Below, one piece after another: positions 27,706-38,722 of a DNA stretch of 64,000 nucleotides. The position numbers were made by a program, and so were the translations under genes. Numbering within the stretch: position 1 is the first letter of the stretch; each line of letters starts with the position of its first letter. The notes beneath the pieces were generated by a model. It had not been told where the DNA came from. It saw only the letters and a program-made list of their open reading frames with translations, and did not search any database. Origin of the DNA: Fuerstiella sp. (GTDB lineage Bacteria > Planctomycetota > Planctomycetia > Planctomycetales > Planctomycetaceae); contig JALHMY010000038.1 in assembly GCA_022843805.1 (NCBI GenBank), positions 16,962-80,961 of the forward strand, given 5' to 3'.

Positions 27706-27720
27706 ACTGAACTGTTCAGT
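27706..27720. promoter_or_regulatory. TetR-type operator 1
   Basis: Perfect palindrome ACTGAAC-T-GTTCAGT, 16 bp upstream of the ATG of the adaptor gene. Its centre (27713) is 30 bp from that of operator 2. The arms differ from those of operator 2 at one position. It is the expected site for the TetR protein encoded at 24001. Confidence 0.85.
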
Positions 27721-27735
27721 TTATCTATCGATAAT

Positions 27736-27750
27736 ACTAAACGGTTTAGT
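27736..27750. promoter_or_regulatory. TetR-type operator 2
   Basis: Perfect palindrome ACTAAAC-G-GTTTAGT. It overlaps the likely promoter of the leftward efflux operon: a TTGAAC -35 box reads on the minus strand at 27749-27754. The 30-bp spacing to operator 1 places two repressor dimers on the same DNA face. Confidence 0.85.
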
Positions 27751-27851
27751 TCAATTAAGGGCTAAAATTCTTGCCGGATTCGGAAAAAATCTCTCAAAAT
27801 AGCTGCTGCCGCACGCAAAAAACATTCTTCTCTTCAACATCTCGCTGATCG

Positions 27852-29138
27852 TCAGGGCGAGGTGTTCGCAGCCTGAAGTGCCTGATTCAGGTCGGCGGTG
27901 ATATCGTCAATGTGTTCAATTCCCACGCTGAGCCGAATCATTTCCGGTGGAATACCGCCTTCGCGCTGCTGTTCTTCAGACATCTGAGAATGTGTTGTTG
28001 ACGCCGGATGAATGGCAAGGCTTTTCGCATCGCCAACATTCGCCAGATGAGAAAACAGTTTCAGTGCTTCGATGAATCGGCTGCCTGCTGCCGCTCCACC
28101 TTTAATCCCAAACACAACCATTGATCCGCCGGAACCAGCGAGATATTTTTGAGCCTTTTGGTAGTTGGAATCGCCAGGAAGACCGGGGTACCGAACCCAC
28201 TCGACGGCCGGATGATTTTGCAGAAAATCGGCAGCCGCACGCGCGTTTTGACAGTGGCGTTCCATACGGAGCGGCAAAGTTTCAATTCCCTGAAGAAACA
28301 GCCAGGAATTGTCCGGTGAAATGCAGGCACCCAGATTGCGAAGCGGAATCACTCGCATTCTCAGGATATATGCCAGTGGCGACAGGGGTCCCAGATCATG
28401 CGCCCAGCGCACTCCATGGTAGCTGGAATCCGGCTCATTCATTAAGGGAAACTTTCCGGACTTCCAGTTGAACTTTCCACTGTCAACAACAATTCCGCCG
28501 ATGCCAGTGCCGTGGCCGCCCATCCATTTGGTGAGTGAGTGAACCACAATATCGGCACCATAGTCGATCGGTCTCTGCATCGCAGGAGTTGTAAACGTGG
28601 AATCCACGATCAGTGGCAGACCGTGCTCTTCCGCGATTCTGGCGATGGCCTCCAGATCACTGATTTCCAGACCCGGATTGCTGACGCTTTCACAGAAAAG
28701 TGCCTTTGTCCTGTCTGTTATTGCCGCCTTAAAGTTTGCCGGATCTGTGGGATCAACGAATCGGCAGCGGATGCCAAATTGTGGCAGGATATCATTAAAC
28801 TGAGTAAACGATCCTCCATAGAGATTATTGGCCGAGACGAATTCATCGCCGGACTTCATGATGTTGATCAGGCTGTAAAAAATCGCACTCGTTCCGGATG
28901 ACAGTGCAAGCGCACCGACGCCGCCTTCAAGTTCGGCCACGCGTTTTTCCAGAACATCCTGAGTTGGATTCATCAGCCGCGTATAAATATTGCCCAGCTC
29001 CTTCAGGGCAAACAGGTTGGCTGCATGCTGAGTACTGTTGAATACGTACGAACTCGTTCGGTATATGGGAACGGCGCGGGAATTTGTGGCGAGGTCCGGC
29101 TGCTGTCCGGCATGCAGGCAGGCTGTTTCAAATCTCAT
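27852..29138 (-). CDS. metY: O-acetylhomoserine sulfhydrylase (homocysteine synthase)
   Basis: PLP enzyme that forms homocysteine from O-acetylhomoserine and sulfide (direct sulfhydrylation). Signatures are TACLHAGQQPD, NIYTRLMNPTQDVLEKRVAE, the PLP lysine in HSLTKWMGGHGTGIGG, and EPDSSYHGV. At 428 residues it is longer than MetB/MetZ, and the long insertion with the LxPxLAYILRMRV pattern is typical of MetY. It joins the window's sulfur genes: sulfate import, cysE and cysK. It is monocistronic on the minus strand with its promoter in the 29.14-29.5 kb gap. Confidence 0.93.
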   Translation of the reverse strand: MRFETACLHAGQQPDLATNSRAVPIYRTSSYVFNSTQHAANLFALKELGNIYTRLMNPTQDVLEKRVAELEGGVGALALSSGTSAIFYSLINIMKSGDEFVSANNLYGGSFTQFNDILPQFGIRCRFVDPTDPANFKAAITDRTKALFCESVSNPGLEISDLEAIARIAEEHGLPLIVDSTFTTPAMQRPIDYGADIVVHSLTKWMGGHGTGIGGIVVDSGKFNWKSGKFPLMNEPDSSYHGVRWAHDLGPLSPLAYILRMRVIPLRNLGACISPDNSWLFLQGIETLPLRMERHCQNARAAADFLQNHPAVEWVRYPGLPGDSNYQKAQKYLAGSGGSMVVFGIKGGAAAGSRFIEALKLFSHLANVGDAKSLAIHPASTTHSQMSEEQQREGGIPPEMIRLSVGIEHIDDITADLNQALQAANTSP

Positions 29139-29558
29139 AGCTCGATCATCCCAAAAAAATTGGCCGATTCTTCCCGAAACCCTTCACGAGCATGACGCAA
29201 TTTTCTCAGCGTTCCACCTCGTCCGTCATCTCATCCTGATTCTCTCGAAGCAAACGCTAAAGTTCAAATGCCGTCATACAGTCTGGCCTGGCGAATCCCA
29301 GGCCTCTGACTGAGACGGCAATGGAATATTGGGCTGCCATTTTGAACCTGAAAGCCGCCCAACTGATCTCAGACGACAGGTTGGAGATAATCCTGGCGAT
29401 CTGCGCAGTTCGCGGGAGCGGAGAAACACTCGCGCTGGAATTGATGTGGCCCTCAACTGCCGGTTAACGCTACAAAATGCGATCAGGATCGAGCGTGCTT
29501 AATCCTCGTGCGTAATGCGGATGCCGGTGTTTGTTTCGTGGACGGAGACACAATTGCA
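29139..29558. other. Divergent intergenic region with a small hairpin
   Basis: About 420 bp between metY (leftward) and the LamG protein gene (rightward). It contains the hairpin GGCCTGG-CGAATC-CCAGGCC at 29285-29304 without a T tract. No SAM or SAH riboswitch signature was recognised upstream of metY. Confidence 0.4.
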
Positions 29559-31664
29559 ATGCTGCCGATGTTTTCTTCAAAATCCCTGCGGAGTCATTGT
29601 CGTCGGTTCAGGTCTGCGAGCACCAGCGTCAGCCTTCTGCAAAGCCTTGAATCTCGCTGCCTGCTGAGTGCATCACCGCTGGCTCACTGGAAATTTGATG
29701 AGACCTCAGGTCTGCTGATCAGTGATGAAACTTCCACAGGTGCTGATGGAACTCGATTTGGAGCGTCACCCGGCATCGGAATCGACGGGGGTGCTTTGCT
29801 GTTCGATGGCGTCGACGACCGCATTGAGTTTGGGACACAGGGGTCACTGTCGGGCCTGACGGACTTTACTGTCATGGCATGGGTGAAGACCAGTGCTGCG
29901 TCCACGGGCGTGATCATTCAGCAAAAAGATGCTCAGGGATTTAACGGTCAGTATCAGCTGCGGATGGAGGGAGACGGAACTCTGACGTTTTCTGTTTTCG
30001 GTGATTCCGCAAATCAGTTTGTCTTTGGAACCTCCGTAACGATCAATGATGGCAAGTGGCATCATGTCGCCGCAGGGCGGCAGGGACGCCGCGGGTTTAT
30101 CCATGTCGATGGAGTCCTGGCGTCTGAGACCTTCGGAACGGTACGCAATCTGAGCTCTTCACTGCGCGTGGCCGTGGGAGCAGATACTCGTGACGGTTCA
30201 GGTTACTTTAACGGTCGAATCGACGATGTTCGGGTTTACAATTCAGCGGTGCCATCTGCCGAAATCACAGCCATGGCAAAGATTGTTACTCCCACAGGAC
30301 GAACGGAAAACCCGTTTCCCGAATTTCGCTGGCCTGCCATTCAGAGTGCGGTCTCATATCAGCTATGGGTTGAACATCTGGGTGCCCCAACCAATCCCGC
30401 GTTAACTCAGACACTTAACGCCACCACTTACACGCCAGTCACGGGCCTTGGAATCGGTCAGTACAAGGCGTGGGTTCGCGCCACATTAACGAACACTGCG
30501 AAAACTGAATGGGTCTTTGGAACCTTCGAGATCTCCACGCGCGTCAGCGTTCCCTCAGTCCCATCACAATTTCTGACTGCAAGACCGACACTGCAATGGA
30601 CGGCACTGTCTGGCGCAGCAAACTATGACCTGTGGATTCAGAATCTTACAACCGGTCAGAGTCAGTTCGTACGAAAGAATGATCTGACGACCAATTCATG
30701 GACCTCTGAAACGGATATGCCGCTGGGCAACTATCGTATGTGGGTGCGAGGAATTGATGTGGCGGGATATGCGGCCGCCTGGTCTGAGACGGTCAATTTC
30801 TCTGTTGCACCGGCCCCGACTCCTCTGTCTCCTCTGATTCCAACATTCAATCCGCGGCCCACGTTTCAGTGGAGCGGCGTGACAGGTGCCACCAAATATG
30901 AATTACTGATTCGAAACGTTCGAACAAGTGCCAACACCTTTTACGAGCAGAATGTTGTCGGCACCAGCTGGACACCACCGTCAAATCTCGCGAATGACAA
31001 CTATCGCTGGTGGGTTCGTCCGGTGGGGACCGGGAACGTTAAAGGTTCATGGTCTGCGATGAGCGAATTTTCCACTGGAGGACGCACCAGTGTGCTGTCG
31101 CCCAGCGGAACTGCCAATGGGTCTTCTCCAGTGTTTTCGTGGCGGCAGGTGGATGGAGCAGCCCGATACGAATTGTGGGTTGATCGAATCGGCGTTCAGA
31201 CAGGCTATATTAATCTGACAAATCTCACTGCCACAAATTACACACATTCCGCCGCATTGCCCGCCGGAAACTACAGAACGTGGGTCAGGGCGGTGAGTAC
31301 GACCAGTCAGTTCAGCAGCTGGAGCCCTGCCGTTGAGTTCACAGTCGCCGACGCCCAGACCAGCGATACTCCGGAATTCGGGCAGGAGCCGGTGATCACC
31401 TCCATCCTGTCGCTCGATCGCCCGTCAGTTTCGGCTGATCGGCATTCGAGATCGGTTGAAGACGAACCACAGCCTGTGGCAATTGATGCGACCAACACCG
31501 AGCTGTCAGAGATTCCGCCTTCCGGATCCGGCATTGTCAAAATGAGCGAGCTTCCGTCCGTACCTGCAGCTCATCCGAATTTTCCAGACTCCGCCGTTCA
31601 TGATGCAGTGATGGCGGAACTGGCGCAGTTCACCGTATCCTTCGCACCGTGGCGATCTGCCTGA
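29559..31664 (+). CDS. Exported LEPR-XLL-type protein with LamG and FN3-like repeats
   Basis: About 701 residues. The N-terminus has the planctomycete export tag LQSLESRCLLSA (LEPR-XLL type). A LamG/concanavalin-like domain follows (about 40-230: HWKFDETSGLLISDETSTG, GIDGGALLFDGVDDRI, GYFNGRIDDVRVYNSAVP). Then come four FN3-like repeats with PTFQW/YELLIRN/NYRWWVRP patterns, and a low-complexity tail. The ATG at 29559 follows GGAG; a GTG at 29508 is an alternative. It probably sits at the cell surface and binds glycans; the substrate is unknown. Confidence 0.82.
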   Translation: MLPMFSSKSLRSHCRRFRSASTSVSLLQSLESRCLLSASPLAHWKFDETSGLLISDETSTGADGTRFGASPGIGIDGGALLFDGVDDRIEFGTQGSLSGLTDFTVMAWVKTSAASTGVIIQQKDAQGFNGQYQLRMEGDGTLTFSVFGDSANQFVFGTSVTINDGKWHHVAAGRQGRRGFIHVDGVLASETFGTVRNLSSSLRVAVGADTRDGSGYFNGRIDDVRVYNSAVPSAEITAMAKIVTPTGRTENPFPEFRWPAIQSAVSYQLWVEHLGAPTNPALTQTLNATTYTPVTGLGIGQYKAWVRATLTNTAKTEWVFGTFEISTRVSVPSVPSQFLTARPTLQWTALSGAANYDLWIQNLTTGQSQFVRKNDLTTNSWTSETDMPLGNYRMWVRGIDVAGYAAAWSETVNFSVAPAPTPLSPLIPTFNPRPTFQWSGVTGATKYELLIRNVRTSANTFYEQNVVGTSWTPPSNLANDNYRWWVRPVGTGNVKGSWSAMSEFSTGGRTSVLSPSGTANGSSPVFSWRQVDGAARYELWVDRIGVQTGYINLTNLTATNYTHSAALPAGNYRTWVRAVSTTSQFSSWSPAVEFTVADAQTSDTPEFGQEPVITSILSLDRPSVSADRHSRSVEDEPQPVAIDATNTELSEIPPSGSGIVKMSELPSVPAAHPNFPDSAVHDAVMAELAQFTVSFAPWRSA

Positions 31665-31713
31665 GTACTGCCGTTTCAGCGGGTTCATGAATTCTGAAGG
31701 GCTATTTGAACTT

Positions 31714-32673
31714 CTATGTGCAGCGAGGGGCTAGCCAGGTGCGCAGCTTGTCAAGATCCGATGCGAATCCCCGGATTCCTTCAGCAAGTTTTTCCGTGGC
31801 CATTGCGTCTTCATTCAGCATCCAGCGAAACGATGGCTCGCTGATCTCAATTCGCGGCAAATCCAGTGCACGAGCTGCCGCTGTGTCCAGACACTTCGAA
31901 ACGCTGGTGTCGGCTGCCGCCAGTTCAGCGAGCAGCGCGGGAGAAATTGTCAGCAGATCACATCCGCACAATGCAATCACCTGTGCCGACGTTCGGAAAC
32001 TGGCTCCCATGACTTCGGTATGGTAGCCATGTTTCTTGTAGTAGTGAAAGATTCGAGTAACAGACTCAACCCCCGGATCCTGTTCGATGGGAATATTTTC
32101 CACTTTTCGGGCCGTGCGATACCAGTCATAAATACGACCGACAAAAGGGCTGATCAAAGTGACTCCGGCTTCTGCACATGCGACTGCCTGTCCAAAACCG
32201 AATAACAGAGTCAGATTACAGTGGATATTGTCCTTCTCCAGCCGCTCCGCCGCACGGATTCCCTCCCAGGTGCTGGCAATTTTGATCAGAATTCGCTCTG
32301 AAGAAATCCCTGCACTCCGGTAAAGCTCGATCAGCTCGTAGGCTTTATTGACTGTGCCGGCTTCATCAAAACTCAGTCGAGCATCCACTTCAGTGGAAAC
32401 ACGGCCGGGAATAATCTCAAGGATTCGTACTCCGAAGTTTACGGACAGCCGGTCAATAATTCGATCGATCAACAGGTCTCCAGTGAGCCCCTGAGATTTT
32501 CCGAAGCTGATGGCTTCGTCGACCAGACCGGCGTACTGCGGCATCTGAGCGGCTTTGTACAACAGCGACGGATTTGTGGTGGCATCGCGCGGCTGGTGGC
32601 GGCCAATCGCGTCAATATCACCGGTGTCTGCCACCACAACAGTATGCAGTTTCAGTTGTTCCAGAGAGTTCAC
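31714..32673 (-). CDS. tal: Transaldolase
   Basis: Transfers a dihydroxyacetone unit between sedoheptulose-7-phosphate and glyceraldehyde-3-phosphate in the pentose phosphate pathway. It is 319 residues and of the classical TalA/TalB type: [12 protein letters not shown] near the N-terminus, the Schiff-base lysine in [13 protein letters not shown], and [18 protein letters not shown] with [12 protein letters not shown]. It is complete and monocistronic. No neighbouring pentose phosphate gene was seen. Confidence 0.95.
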   Translation of the reverse strand: MNSLEQLKLHTVVVADTGDIDAIGRHQPRDATTNPSLLYKAAQMPQYAGLVDEAISFGKSQGLTGDLLIDRIIDRLSVNFGVRILEIIPGRVSTEVDARLSFDEAGTVNKAYELIELYRSAGISSERILIKIASTWEGIRAAERLEKDNIHCNLTLLFGFGQAVACAEAGVTLISPFVGRIYDWYRTARKVENIPIEQDPGVESVTRIFHYYKKHGYHTEVMGASFRTSAQVIALCGCDLLTISPALLAELAAADTSVSKCLDTAAARALDLPRIEISEPSFRWMLNEDAMATEKLAEGIRGFASDLDKLRTWLAPRCT

Positions 32674-32886
32674 AGCAGACTCCTTTGCTGATCCGCGAGG
32701 TTTCAGTGACTTCGGCGAGCGGCAGTGTACCAGAACAAAGACTGCTGCAGGAGTGCAGCAGCCAAAGTCCGCTGATCCCAGCCAGAACTGTGCGGCTGAT
32801 CGCCTCCTGAATCCCTGGTTGATCGTAACCCTCTGCTGTGTGTTGACGAAACGAAAACACCCCGTGCTGAGTGCGAAGGCTGTCTT

Positions 32887-35800
32887 CTATCGTCGTATCC
32901 AGTCCTGCAGAGCAGTGACCTGCGGCAGGGGCTGCTCCTGAAGTGCGGCCAGAGCGTCCACGATCGCAAGACAGCCTGGAAGGGTTGTCACGCAGGGAAC
33001 TCCGTAAGCCACCGAAGCGGCGCGAATACGGCCTTCGTCAGTACGAGCACCTTTGCCACTGGGTGTGTTGAAGATCATATGGATTTCGCCATTGGCCATC
33101 AGGTCCAGCAGATTGGGGCGCCCTTCCTGAAGCTTGCGAACCACTTCCACATCCAGGCCGGCTTCCTGAAACACGCGAGCCGTGCCGCTGGTACACGCAA
33201 TCTGGTAGCCCATCTCCCGCAGTCGCCGCACAGAATCGATCATGCGGCTCTTATGACCGGCAGCCATACTGATGAAGACTCGCCCCTGAAGAGGCATTTT
33301 TGCCCCCGCAGCGATCTGAGATTTTGCGAAGGCAATCGGGAATTCTTCATGAATGCCCATCACTTCACCGGTTGAACGCATTTCCGGTCCCAGCACAATG
33401 TCAACACCGGAGAATCGACTGAACGGGAACACACTTTCCTTTACAGATGTGTATTTGGGTACAATCTCCTCAGTGATTCCCTGAGAGATCAGCGACTGAC
33501 CTGCCATGACTTTTGCTGCAATCCGAGCCAGCGACCGCCCTGTGGCCTTTGAGACAAATGGTGCGGTACGACTTGCCCGGGGATTCACTTCCAGTATGTA
33601 TACGTGAAACTGCGAACCATCAACCTTCACGGCAAACTGAATATTCATCAGCCCGCGCACCTGAAGTGCACTGGCGAGCGACCGCGTGGCGTCTTTAATC
33701 TCTGCAATGACTGATGCGGGAAGCGAGTGTGGCGGGAGCGCACACGCGGAGTCGCCCGAGTGAACTCCGGCTTCCTCAATGTGCTCCATCACGCCACCGA
33801 TCAGCGTGGTCACTCCGTCGCAGATTGCATCCACATCAACTTCAATTGCATCTTCCAGAAACTTATCGATGAGCACAGGCTTTTCGGGTGATGCATCAAC
33901 CGCTTCGATCATATATCGCACGAGCGAAGGTTCGTCGTAACAGATCTCCATCGCGCGACCGCCCAGAACATAGCTGGGTCTGACCAGAACCGGATAGCCA
34001 ATTCGATCGGCCGCTTTTCGGGCTCCTTCCGTATTGGTAGCGATACCATTGGGAGGCTGTCGCAGGTTCAGACGTTCAAGAATTGCCTGAAAACGCTCCC
34101 GGTCTTCCGCCGCATCAATCATGTCAGGACTGGTGCCAATGATGTTGACGCCAGCCGCTTCAAGACCTCGGGCAAGGTTCAGTGGTGTCTGACCACCGAA
34201 CTGAACAATGACCCCGTCTGGCTGCATTCGGTCACAGATATTCAGGACGTCCTCGGTTGTCAGCGGCTCAAAGAACAGGTAATCCGATGTGTCATAGTCG
34301 GTCGACACGGTCTCCGGATTGGAGTTCACCATGATGCTTTCGATTCCCAGTTCATCAAGGGCGAAAGCCGCCTGGCAGCAGCAATAGTCAAACTCGATGC
34401 CCTGCCCAATGCGGTTCGGGCCCCCTCCGAGGATCATAATTCGCTTCGTTCCCGGCTTTTTCGCGGGAGTTTCATCTTCCTGTTCATAGGTTGAATAATA
34501 GTAAGGCGTGTGAGCCTCAAATTCTGCCGCGCAGGTATCCACCTGTTTGAATGTGGCCACGATGCCCATCTGAGTGCGGAATTTGCGCACATCCATCTGG
34601 GATGCATCCCACCATCCGGCGAGCTGCTCGTCTGAGAACCCATTTCGCTTGGCTTCCCGCATCAGATCAAAACTGACGTCTTCAAGTCGGCCGATCTGTC
34701 GGATTCGTTCTTCCAGCTTAAGGAGCTGTTCGATATTGCGAAGGAACCACGGATCGATGTCGGTAAGACCATGAATTTCTTCTACAGTGAATCCATCCTT
34801 GAGAGCATAGCGAATAAAGAAGATTCGTTCGGCGTTCGGTGTCGACAGTTTGCTTTGAATTTCATCCCGCTGTGGCTGACGGGCGGTACCCCACAAATCC
34901 TTCTTTCCGCCGCCCAGTCCAAAGTGGCCAATTTCCAGACCTCGCAGAGCCTTTTGCAGTGATTCGCGGAACGTACGGCCAATCGCCATGGTTTCACCGA
35001 CGGATTTCATCTGCACCGTCAGAGTTGGATCAGCCTCCGGGAATTTTTCGAATGTCCAGCGGGGAATTTTGGTAACCACGTAATCGATGGTTGGCTCGAA
35101 GCAGGCCAGTGTTTCGCGAGTAATATCATTGGGGATCTCGTCAAGCCGATAACCCACCGCCAGCTTGGCAGCGATCTTGGCGATCGGGAATCCGGTGGCT
35201 TTGGAGGCCAGTGCACTGGAACGACTGACTCGAGGATTCATTTCAATGACGACCATCCGTCCATCGTCCGGATTAATCGCAAACTGCACATTTGATCCGC
35301 CCGTTTCGACTCCAATCGCCCGCATTACAGCGATCGTGGCATCCCGCATTCGCTGATACTCTTTGTCGGTCAGAGTCTGGGCAGGTGCAACAGTGATGGA
35401 GTCACCAGTATGCACACCCATTGCATCAAAGTTCTCGATGGAGCAGATGATGACTACGTTATCGGCGCAGTCACGCATCACTTCCATTTCGTATTCTTTC
35501 CATCCGAGAATGGATTCTTCCAGCAGGATTTCGGTGATGGGAGACATCGCCAGTCCATGGCGAACCTTTTCTTCGAACTCTCGGATGTTGTAGGCGATTC
35601 CGCCGCCTGTCCCACCCAGCGTAAAGCTGGCTCGAATAATGATCGGCAGCCCGATTTCCCTGACAGCTTCCTGAGCTTCATCAATATTCCGGACCACGAA
35701 ACTTCGAGGAACATCCAGTCCGATCTGCAGCATAATCTGCTTAAACGTATCGCGTTCTTCAGCACGCTTAATCACCTCTTCGCGCGCACCGATCATTTCA

Positions 35801-36138
35801 CATTTGTATTTGTCGAGGATACCACGGCGAGCCAGTTCCATGGCCGTGTTGAGTCCTGTCTGACCTCCCAGCGTGGGAAGCAGTGCGTCAGGACGTTCCC
35901 GCTCAATAATTTTTTCGACATATTGCCAGGTAATTGGCTCAATGTAGGTGCGGTCGGCGGTTTCCGGGTCAGTCATGATGGTTGCCGGGTTGGAATTCAC
36001 CAGCACCACTTCGTAGCCCTCTTCCCGGAGTGCTTTACAAGCCTGAGTTCCGGAATAGTCAAATTCACAGGCCTGACCAATCACGATGGGCCCGGAACCG
36101 ATAATCAGAATTTTCTTAATGTCGTCTCGCCGTGGCAC
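32887..36138 (-). CDS. carB: Carbamoyl-phosphate synthase large subunit
   Basis: Makes carbamoyl phosphate from bicarbonate, ammonia (from CarA) and two ATP, for arginine and pyrimidine synthesis. At 1083 residues it has the full duplicated structure: an N-terminal carboxy-phosphate half ([20 protein letters not shown]), a central oligomerisation region, a second ATP-grasp half ([20 protein letters not shown]), and a C-terminal MGS-like allosteric domain ([29 protein letters not shown]). The start is GTG at 36138. carA is not adjacent, but argB and argD lie 1.2-3.5 kb upstream on the same strand, so an arginine grouping is plausible. Confidence 0.96.
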   Translation of the reverse strand: MPRRDDIKKILIIGSGPIVIGQACEFDYSGTQACKALREEGYEVVLVNSNPATIMTDPETADRTYIEPITWQYVEKIIERERPDALLPTLGGQTGLNTAMELARRGILDKYKCEMIGAREEVIKRAEERDTFKQIMLQIGLDVPRSFVVRNIDEAQEAVREIGLPIIIRASFTLGGTGGGIAYNIREFEEKVRHGLAMSPITEILLEESILGWKEYEMEVMRDCADNVVIICSIENFDAMGVHTGDSITVAPAQTLTDKEYQRMRDATIAVMRAIGVETGGSNVQFAINPDDGRMVVIEMNPRVSRSSALASKATGFPIAKIAAKLAVGYRLDEIPNDITRETLACFEPTIDYVVTKIPRWTFEKFPEADPTLTVQMKSVGETMAIGRTFRESLQKALRGLEIGHFGLGGGKKDLWGTARQPQRDEIQSKLSTPNAERIFFIRYALKDGFTVEEIHGLTDIDPWFLRNIEQLLKLEERIRQIGRLEDVSFDLMREAKRNGFSDEQLAGWWDASQMDVRKFRTQMGIVATFKQVDTCAAEFEAHTPYYYSTYEQEDETPAKKPGTKRIMILGGGPNRIGQGIEFDYCCCQAAFALDELGIESIMVNSNPETVSTDYDTSDYLFFEPLTTEDVLNICDRMQPDGVIVQFGGQTPLNLARGLEAAGVNIIGTSPDMIDAAEDRERFQAILERLNLRQPPNGIATNTEGARKAADRIGYPVLVRPSYVLGGRAMEICYDEPSLVRYMIEAVDASPEKPVLIDKFLEDAIEVDVDAICDGVTTLIGGVMEHIEEAGVHSGDSACALPPHSLPASVIAEIKDATRSLASALQVRGLMNIQFAVKVDGSQFHVYILEVNPRASRTAPFVSKATGRSLARIAAKVMAGQSLISQGITEEIVPKYTSVKESVFPFSRFSGVDIVLGPEMRSTGEVMGIHEEFPIAFAKSQIAAGAKMPLQGRVFISMAAGHKSRMIDSVRRLREMGYQIACTSGTARVFQEAGLDVEVVRKLQEGRPNLLDLMANGEIHMIFNTPSGKGARTDEGRIRAASVAYGVPCVTTLPGCLAIVDALAALQEQPLPQVTALQDWIRR

Positions 36139-36458
36139 GCTCGGTCATCCTTAGGTCCGCACAATCCATCTCTGATCGCAACGTCATTTAAATGCGGCCG
36201 ACCCGGCGCGCAGAAAATTCGCAGAATGTCTCGGAGGGAAAATCCGAAGGAGCCGCGAATCGCCTGCAGCAACAGTAAAAGGCGTCGAACCGCGCAGTAT
36301 CGTGAACAGGGTACCAGGAAATCGGCTGCGTTCAAGAAGTCCGAGCGCGTTGGATGCTGAAGTTGCCGAAACAGCTGAACAATCATGGATATCTCGCAGG
36401 AACTGCGAGGGTTTTTCCTCGCTTTTTCGTTCCTGAGACAATCCCCGCCGATTTGTTT
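36139..36458. other. Intergenic region with overlapping hairpins
   Basis: About 320 bp between carB and the FHA gene, both leftward. It should hold the carB promoter. Near 36393-36427 two mutually exclusive hairpins are found (see the terminator entry). No gene is supported. Confidence 0.45.
36405..36427 (+). terminator. Terminator-like hairpin on the plus strand
   Basis: GCGAGG-GTTTTT-CCTCGC followed by TTTTT. It overlaps a second perfect hairpin CTCGCAG-GAA-CTGCGAG (36393-36409), so only one can form at a time. No plus-strand gene lies upstream within 4 kb; it may end an unannotated RNA or prevent antisense reading into the FHA gene. Confidence 0.5.
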
Positions 36459-37151
36459 TCAGGCATTCGAATCGGGATTAGCCACGTCTGACAGCCACAG
36501 GGCCAGATCCCGCTGCAGCAAAAGCAGACTCTGCCAGCGTTCCCACGCCACCTGGATTTGCCCATCCGACGCTTCTGACGATTCTCGCCCGGCATGAACG
36601 ATCGAATTCAGCTGTTCATGGATATAGGCAAGAACATCGGCGATTCGAGCGCGCTGTCCCGCTCCCAGAACAGGTGGCAAAGCAGGCCGCTCACCAAAAA
36701 ACAGCGGCGACATCATTTGTTCAGGATTCAGGTTTTCTGACAGACTGAACTCTGCATCCTCAAGCCCGCCGGCTGGTACTGATCTGGACGACGGCCCCTG
36801 CCATGGGAGCAGGGCGGAAACCTCAACCCCCAGCCGTTTCGCGCGCCGGGAAATTTCTTCTTCACTTCCGAACAGCAGTGTACATCGTCCGATCTGCAAA
36901 TGATCACCCGGCCGAAGTACTCTCAGCTGAACCGGATGACCATTGACGCGGCTGCCATTGGTACTGTGCAAATCTGTAAAAATGACCTGTCCCTGGTCTT
37001 CCTGCAGTTTGGCGTGAAGACGACTGACTCGTTCATCATTCAGCTGAACAGTGTTGTCTTCTTCCCGGCCAATCGTGACCGGAGTTTCCAGATTACGAAA
37101 GATTCGCCCCCGCTCCAGCCCTTCAAGTACGGACAAAGTGACAAAGGCCAT
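36459..37151 (-). CDS. FHA-domain protein
   Basis: 230 residues. The N-terminal FHA domain (about 20-95) has all phosphothreonine-binding landmarks: VTIGREEDN, RVSRLHAKL, DLHSTNGSRVNG and LRPGDHLQIG. The C-terminal half is a helical region without known motifs, rich in Trp and Leu. FHA proteins bind phosphothreonine peptides, and planctomycetes encode many Ser/Thr kinases, but no kinase gene is adjacent. It lies 173 bp after argD on the same strand; a link to arginine synthesis is not evident. Confidence 0.88.
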   Translation of the reverse strand: MAFVTLSVLEGLERGRIFRNLETPVTIGREEDNTVQLNDERVSRLHAKLQEDQGQVIFTDLHSTNGSRVNGHPVQLRVLRPGDHLQIGRCTLLFGSEEEISRRAKRLGVEVSALLPWQGPSSRSVPAGGLEDAEFSLSENLNPEQMMSPLFFGERPALPPVLGAGQRARIADVLAYIHEQLNSIVHAGRESSEASDGQIQVAWERWQSLLLLQRDLALWLSDVANPDSNA

Positions 37152-37324
37152 TGTTGTACAGATCTTTCTGACACAGCTTTGGGTATGGGGGAAGAATCAC
37201 GCGTCCCTATTCTCACACTTCGGCACAAAAAAAGCGACAGACCGGATCAGTGACAGGCGGGGAAAATTCGACTTGCCTGAACAGGGGAATCCCTCCCCTG
37301 AATGGGATTCCGCCATTCAGACCA

Positions 37325-38533
37325 TCAGGACTCTTCAGCCATTTCCTGCAGAACCCCACAGACAACTTCCAGACCATCAGACAATTCATCTGCCCGAATA
37401 TTCAGTGCCGGCAACAGGCGTACAACAGTATTCTGCGTGGCATTAATCAGCACACCCTTTTCCATACAACGCTGCACCGCAGGGGCGGCCGGAATGGAAA
37501 GTTCTATGCCAATCATCATGCCGCAGACTCGTACCTCCTGAATGATCGGCAACTTCTGTTTCAGCTGCTCCAGCTGCAGCCGAGTCGATTCAGCCAGTAC
37601 ACGGACATGATCAAGCAGTCCTTCTCGTTCGATGGTCTTTCCGGTTGCCAGCCCGGCTGCCATTGCAAGCGAGTTTCCTCCAAAAGTACTGGCATGCATC
37701 CCTGGACGCAGGTCGGCAGCAAATTCGTCACGACATATCATGGCTCCACAGGCCACCCCGCCCGCAAGACCCTTCGCCATCGTCAGTACATCGGGCTGTA
37801 CTCCGGTCTGCTGCCAGCCAAACCAGGTTCCCGTGCGTCCCATCCCGGTCTGCACCTCATCGAAAATCAGCAGAAGTCCTTTTTCGTCACACAGGTCCCG
37901 CAGGCCCTGCAGGAAACCGGGCTCCGGAATCCTGACGCCCCCTTCTCCCTGAATCGGCTCAATCATGATCGCGCACGTTTCGTTGTCGACCAGATTCTTA
38001 ACCCCCTCCAGGTCGTTCATTCGGGCGTAACGGAAGCCCGCCATCATCGGGCCAAGCCCTTCGTGGTATTTGGGCTGGGCCGTCGCAGTGAGCGCACCAA
38101 ATGTCCGACCATGAAAACCATGTTCAAAAGTAATGATTCGGAATCGACCGTCCGCGGAGCCATGCAGTCGAGCGAGTTTGATGGCCGCTTCATTCGCTTC
38201 GGCACCACTGTTGCAGAAAAATGCCTTTCCGAAACTTCGAGTGCACAGGAATTCTGCAAAAAGTCCCTGCTCTTCAATGTACCAGGTGTTGGGCACATGA
38301 ATGAGCCGGGCAGCCTGCTCCTGAATCGCCTTCACCACCGCCGGTGGAGAATATCCGAGTATGTTGCAGCCCCAGCCAGGAAAAAGATCCAGATAACGAT
38401 TTCCGTCCGCATCACGCACGTACGATCCTTCACCCCCAACCAGAGCAATGGGAAGCCGACGGTAGTTCGGAATGACGTACCGATCGAAGAGATCAATAAT
38501 GGACTGGCTTTTGGAAGAAGCAACCTGCGTCAT
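37325..38533 (-). CDS. argD: Acetylornithine aminotransferase
   Basis: PLP class III aminotransferase that makes N-acetylornithine from N-acetylglutamate semialdehyde. It is 402 residues. Signatures are [69 protein letters not shown] and the PLP lysine in [11 protein letters not shown]. It lies downstream of argB (about 190 bp apart, with a small tandem repeat between them), so the two form an arginine unit. Succinyldiaminopimelate aminotransferase activity (dual ArgD) is also possible. Confidence 0.93.
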   Translation of the reverse strand: MTQVASSKSQSIIDLFDRYVIPNYRRLPIALVGGEGSYVRDADGNRYLDLFPGWGCNILGYSPPAVVKAIQEQAARLIHVPNTWYIEEQGLFAEFLCTRSFGKAFFCNSGAEANEAAIKLARLHGSADGRFRIITFEHGFHGRTFGALTATAQPKYHEGLGPMMAGFRYARMNDLEGVKNLVDNETCAIMIEPIQGEGGVRIPEPGFLQGLRDLCDEKGLLLIFDEVQTGMGRTGTWFGWQQTGVQPDVLTMAKGLAGGVACGAMICRDEFAADLRPGMHASTFGGNSLAMAAGLATGKTIEREGLLDHVRVLAESTRLQLEQLKQKLPIIQEVRVCGMMIGIELSIPAAPAVQRCMEKGVLINATQNTVVRLLPALNIRADELSDGLEVVCGVLQEMAEES

Positions 38534-38630
38534 TCAAGCAACCCTGATAACCTGCAAATACTGACCGAACACTGACGATGTACGAAACACTTGAATATAT
38601 CACTTGTCAGGGAAATGTGCGAGACGGCAC

Positions 38631-38680
38631 CGATCCCTGCGACACACCGATCCCTGCGACACACCGATCCCTGTGACACA
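38631..38680. repeat. Three tandem 17-bp repeats between argB and argD
   Basis: The unit CGATCCCTGCGACACAC occurs at 38631-38647, 38648-38664 and, one base changed and one base short, 38665-38680. It lies in the 189-bp gap between argB and argD. No function is evident. Confidence 0.85.
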
Positions 38681-38722
38681 AAAACAGAACGCTCGTTACG
38701 AGAATTCAGGTCACGATTTTCT

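Noticed and set aside
29285..29304. Hairpin GGCCTGG/CCAGGCC considered as a terminator or riboswitch element for metY
   Set aside because: No T tract on either strand, no SAM or SAH riboswitch blocks around it, and no obvious gene to terminate.
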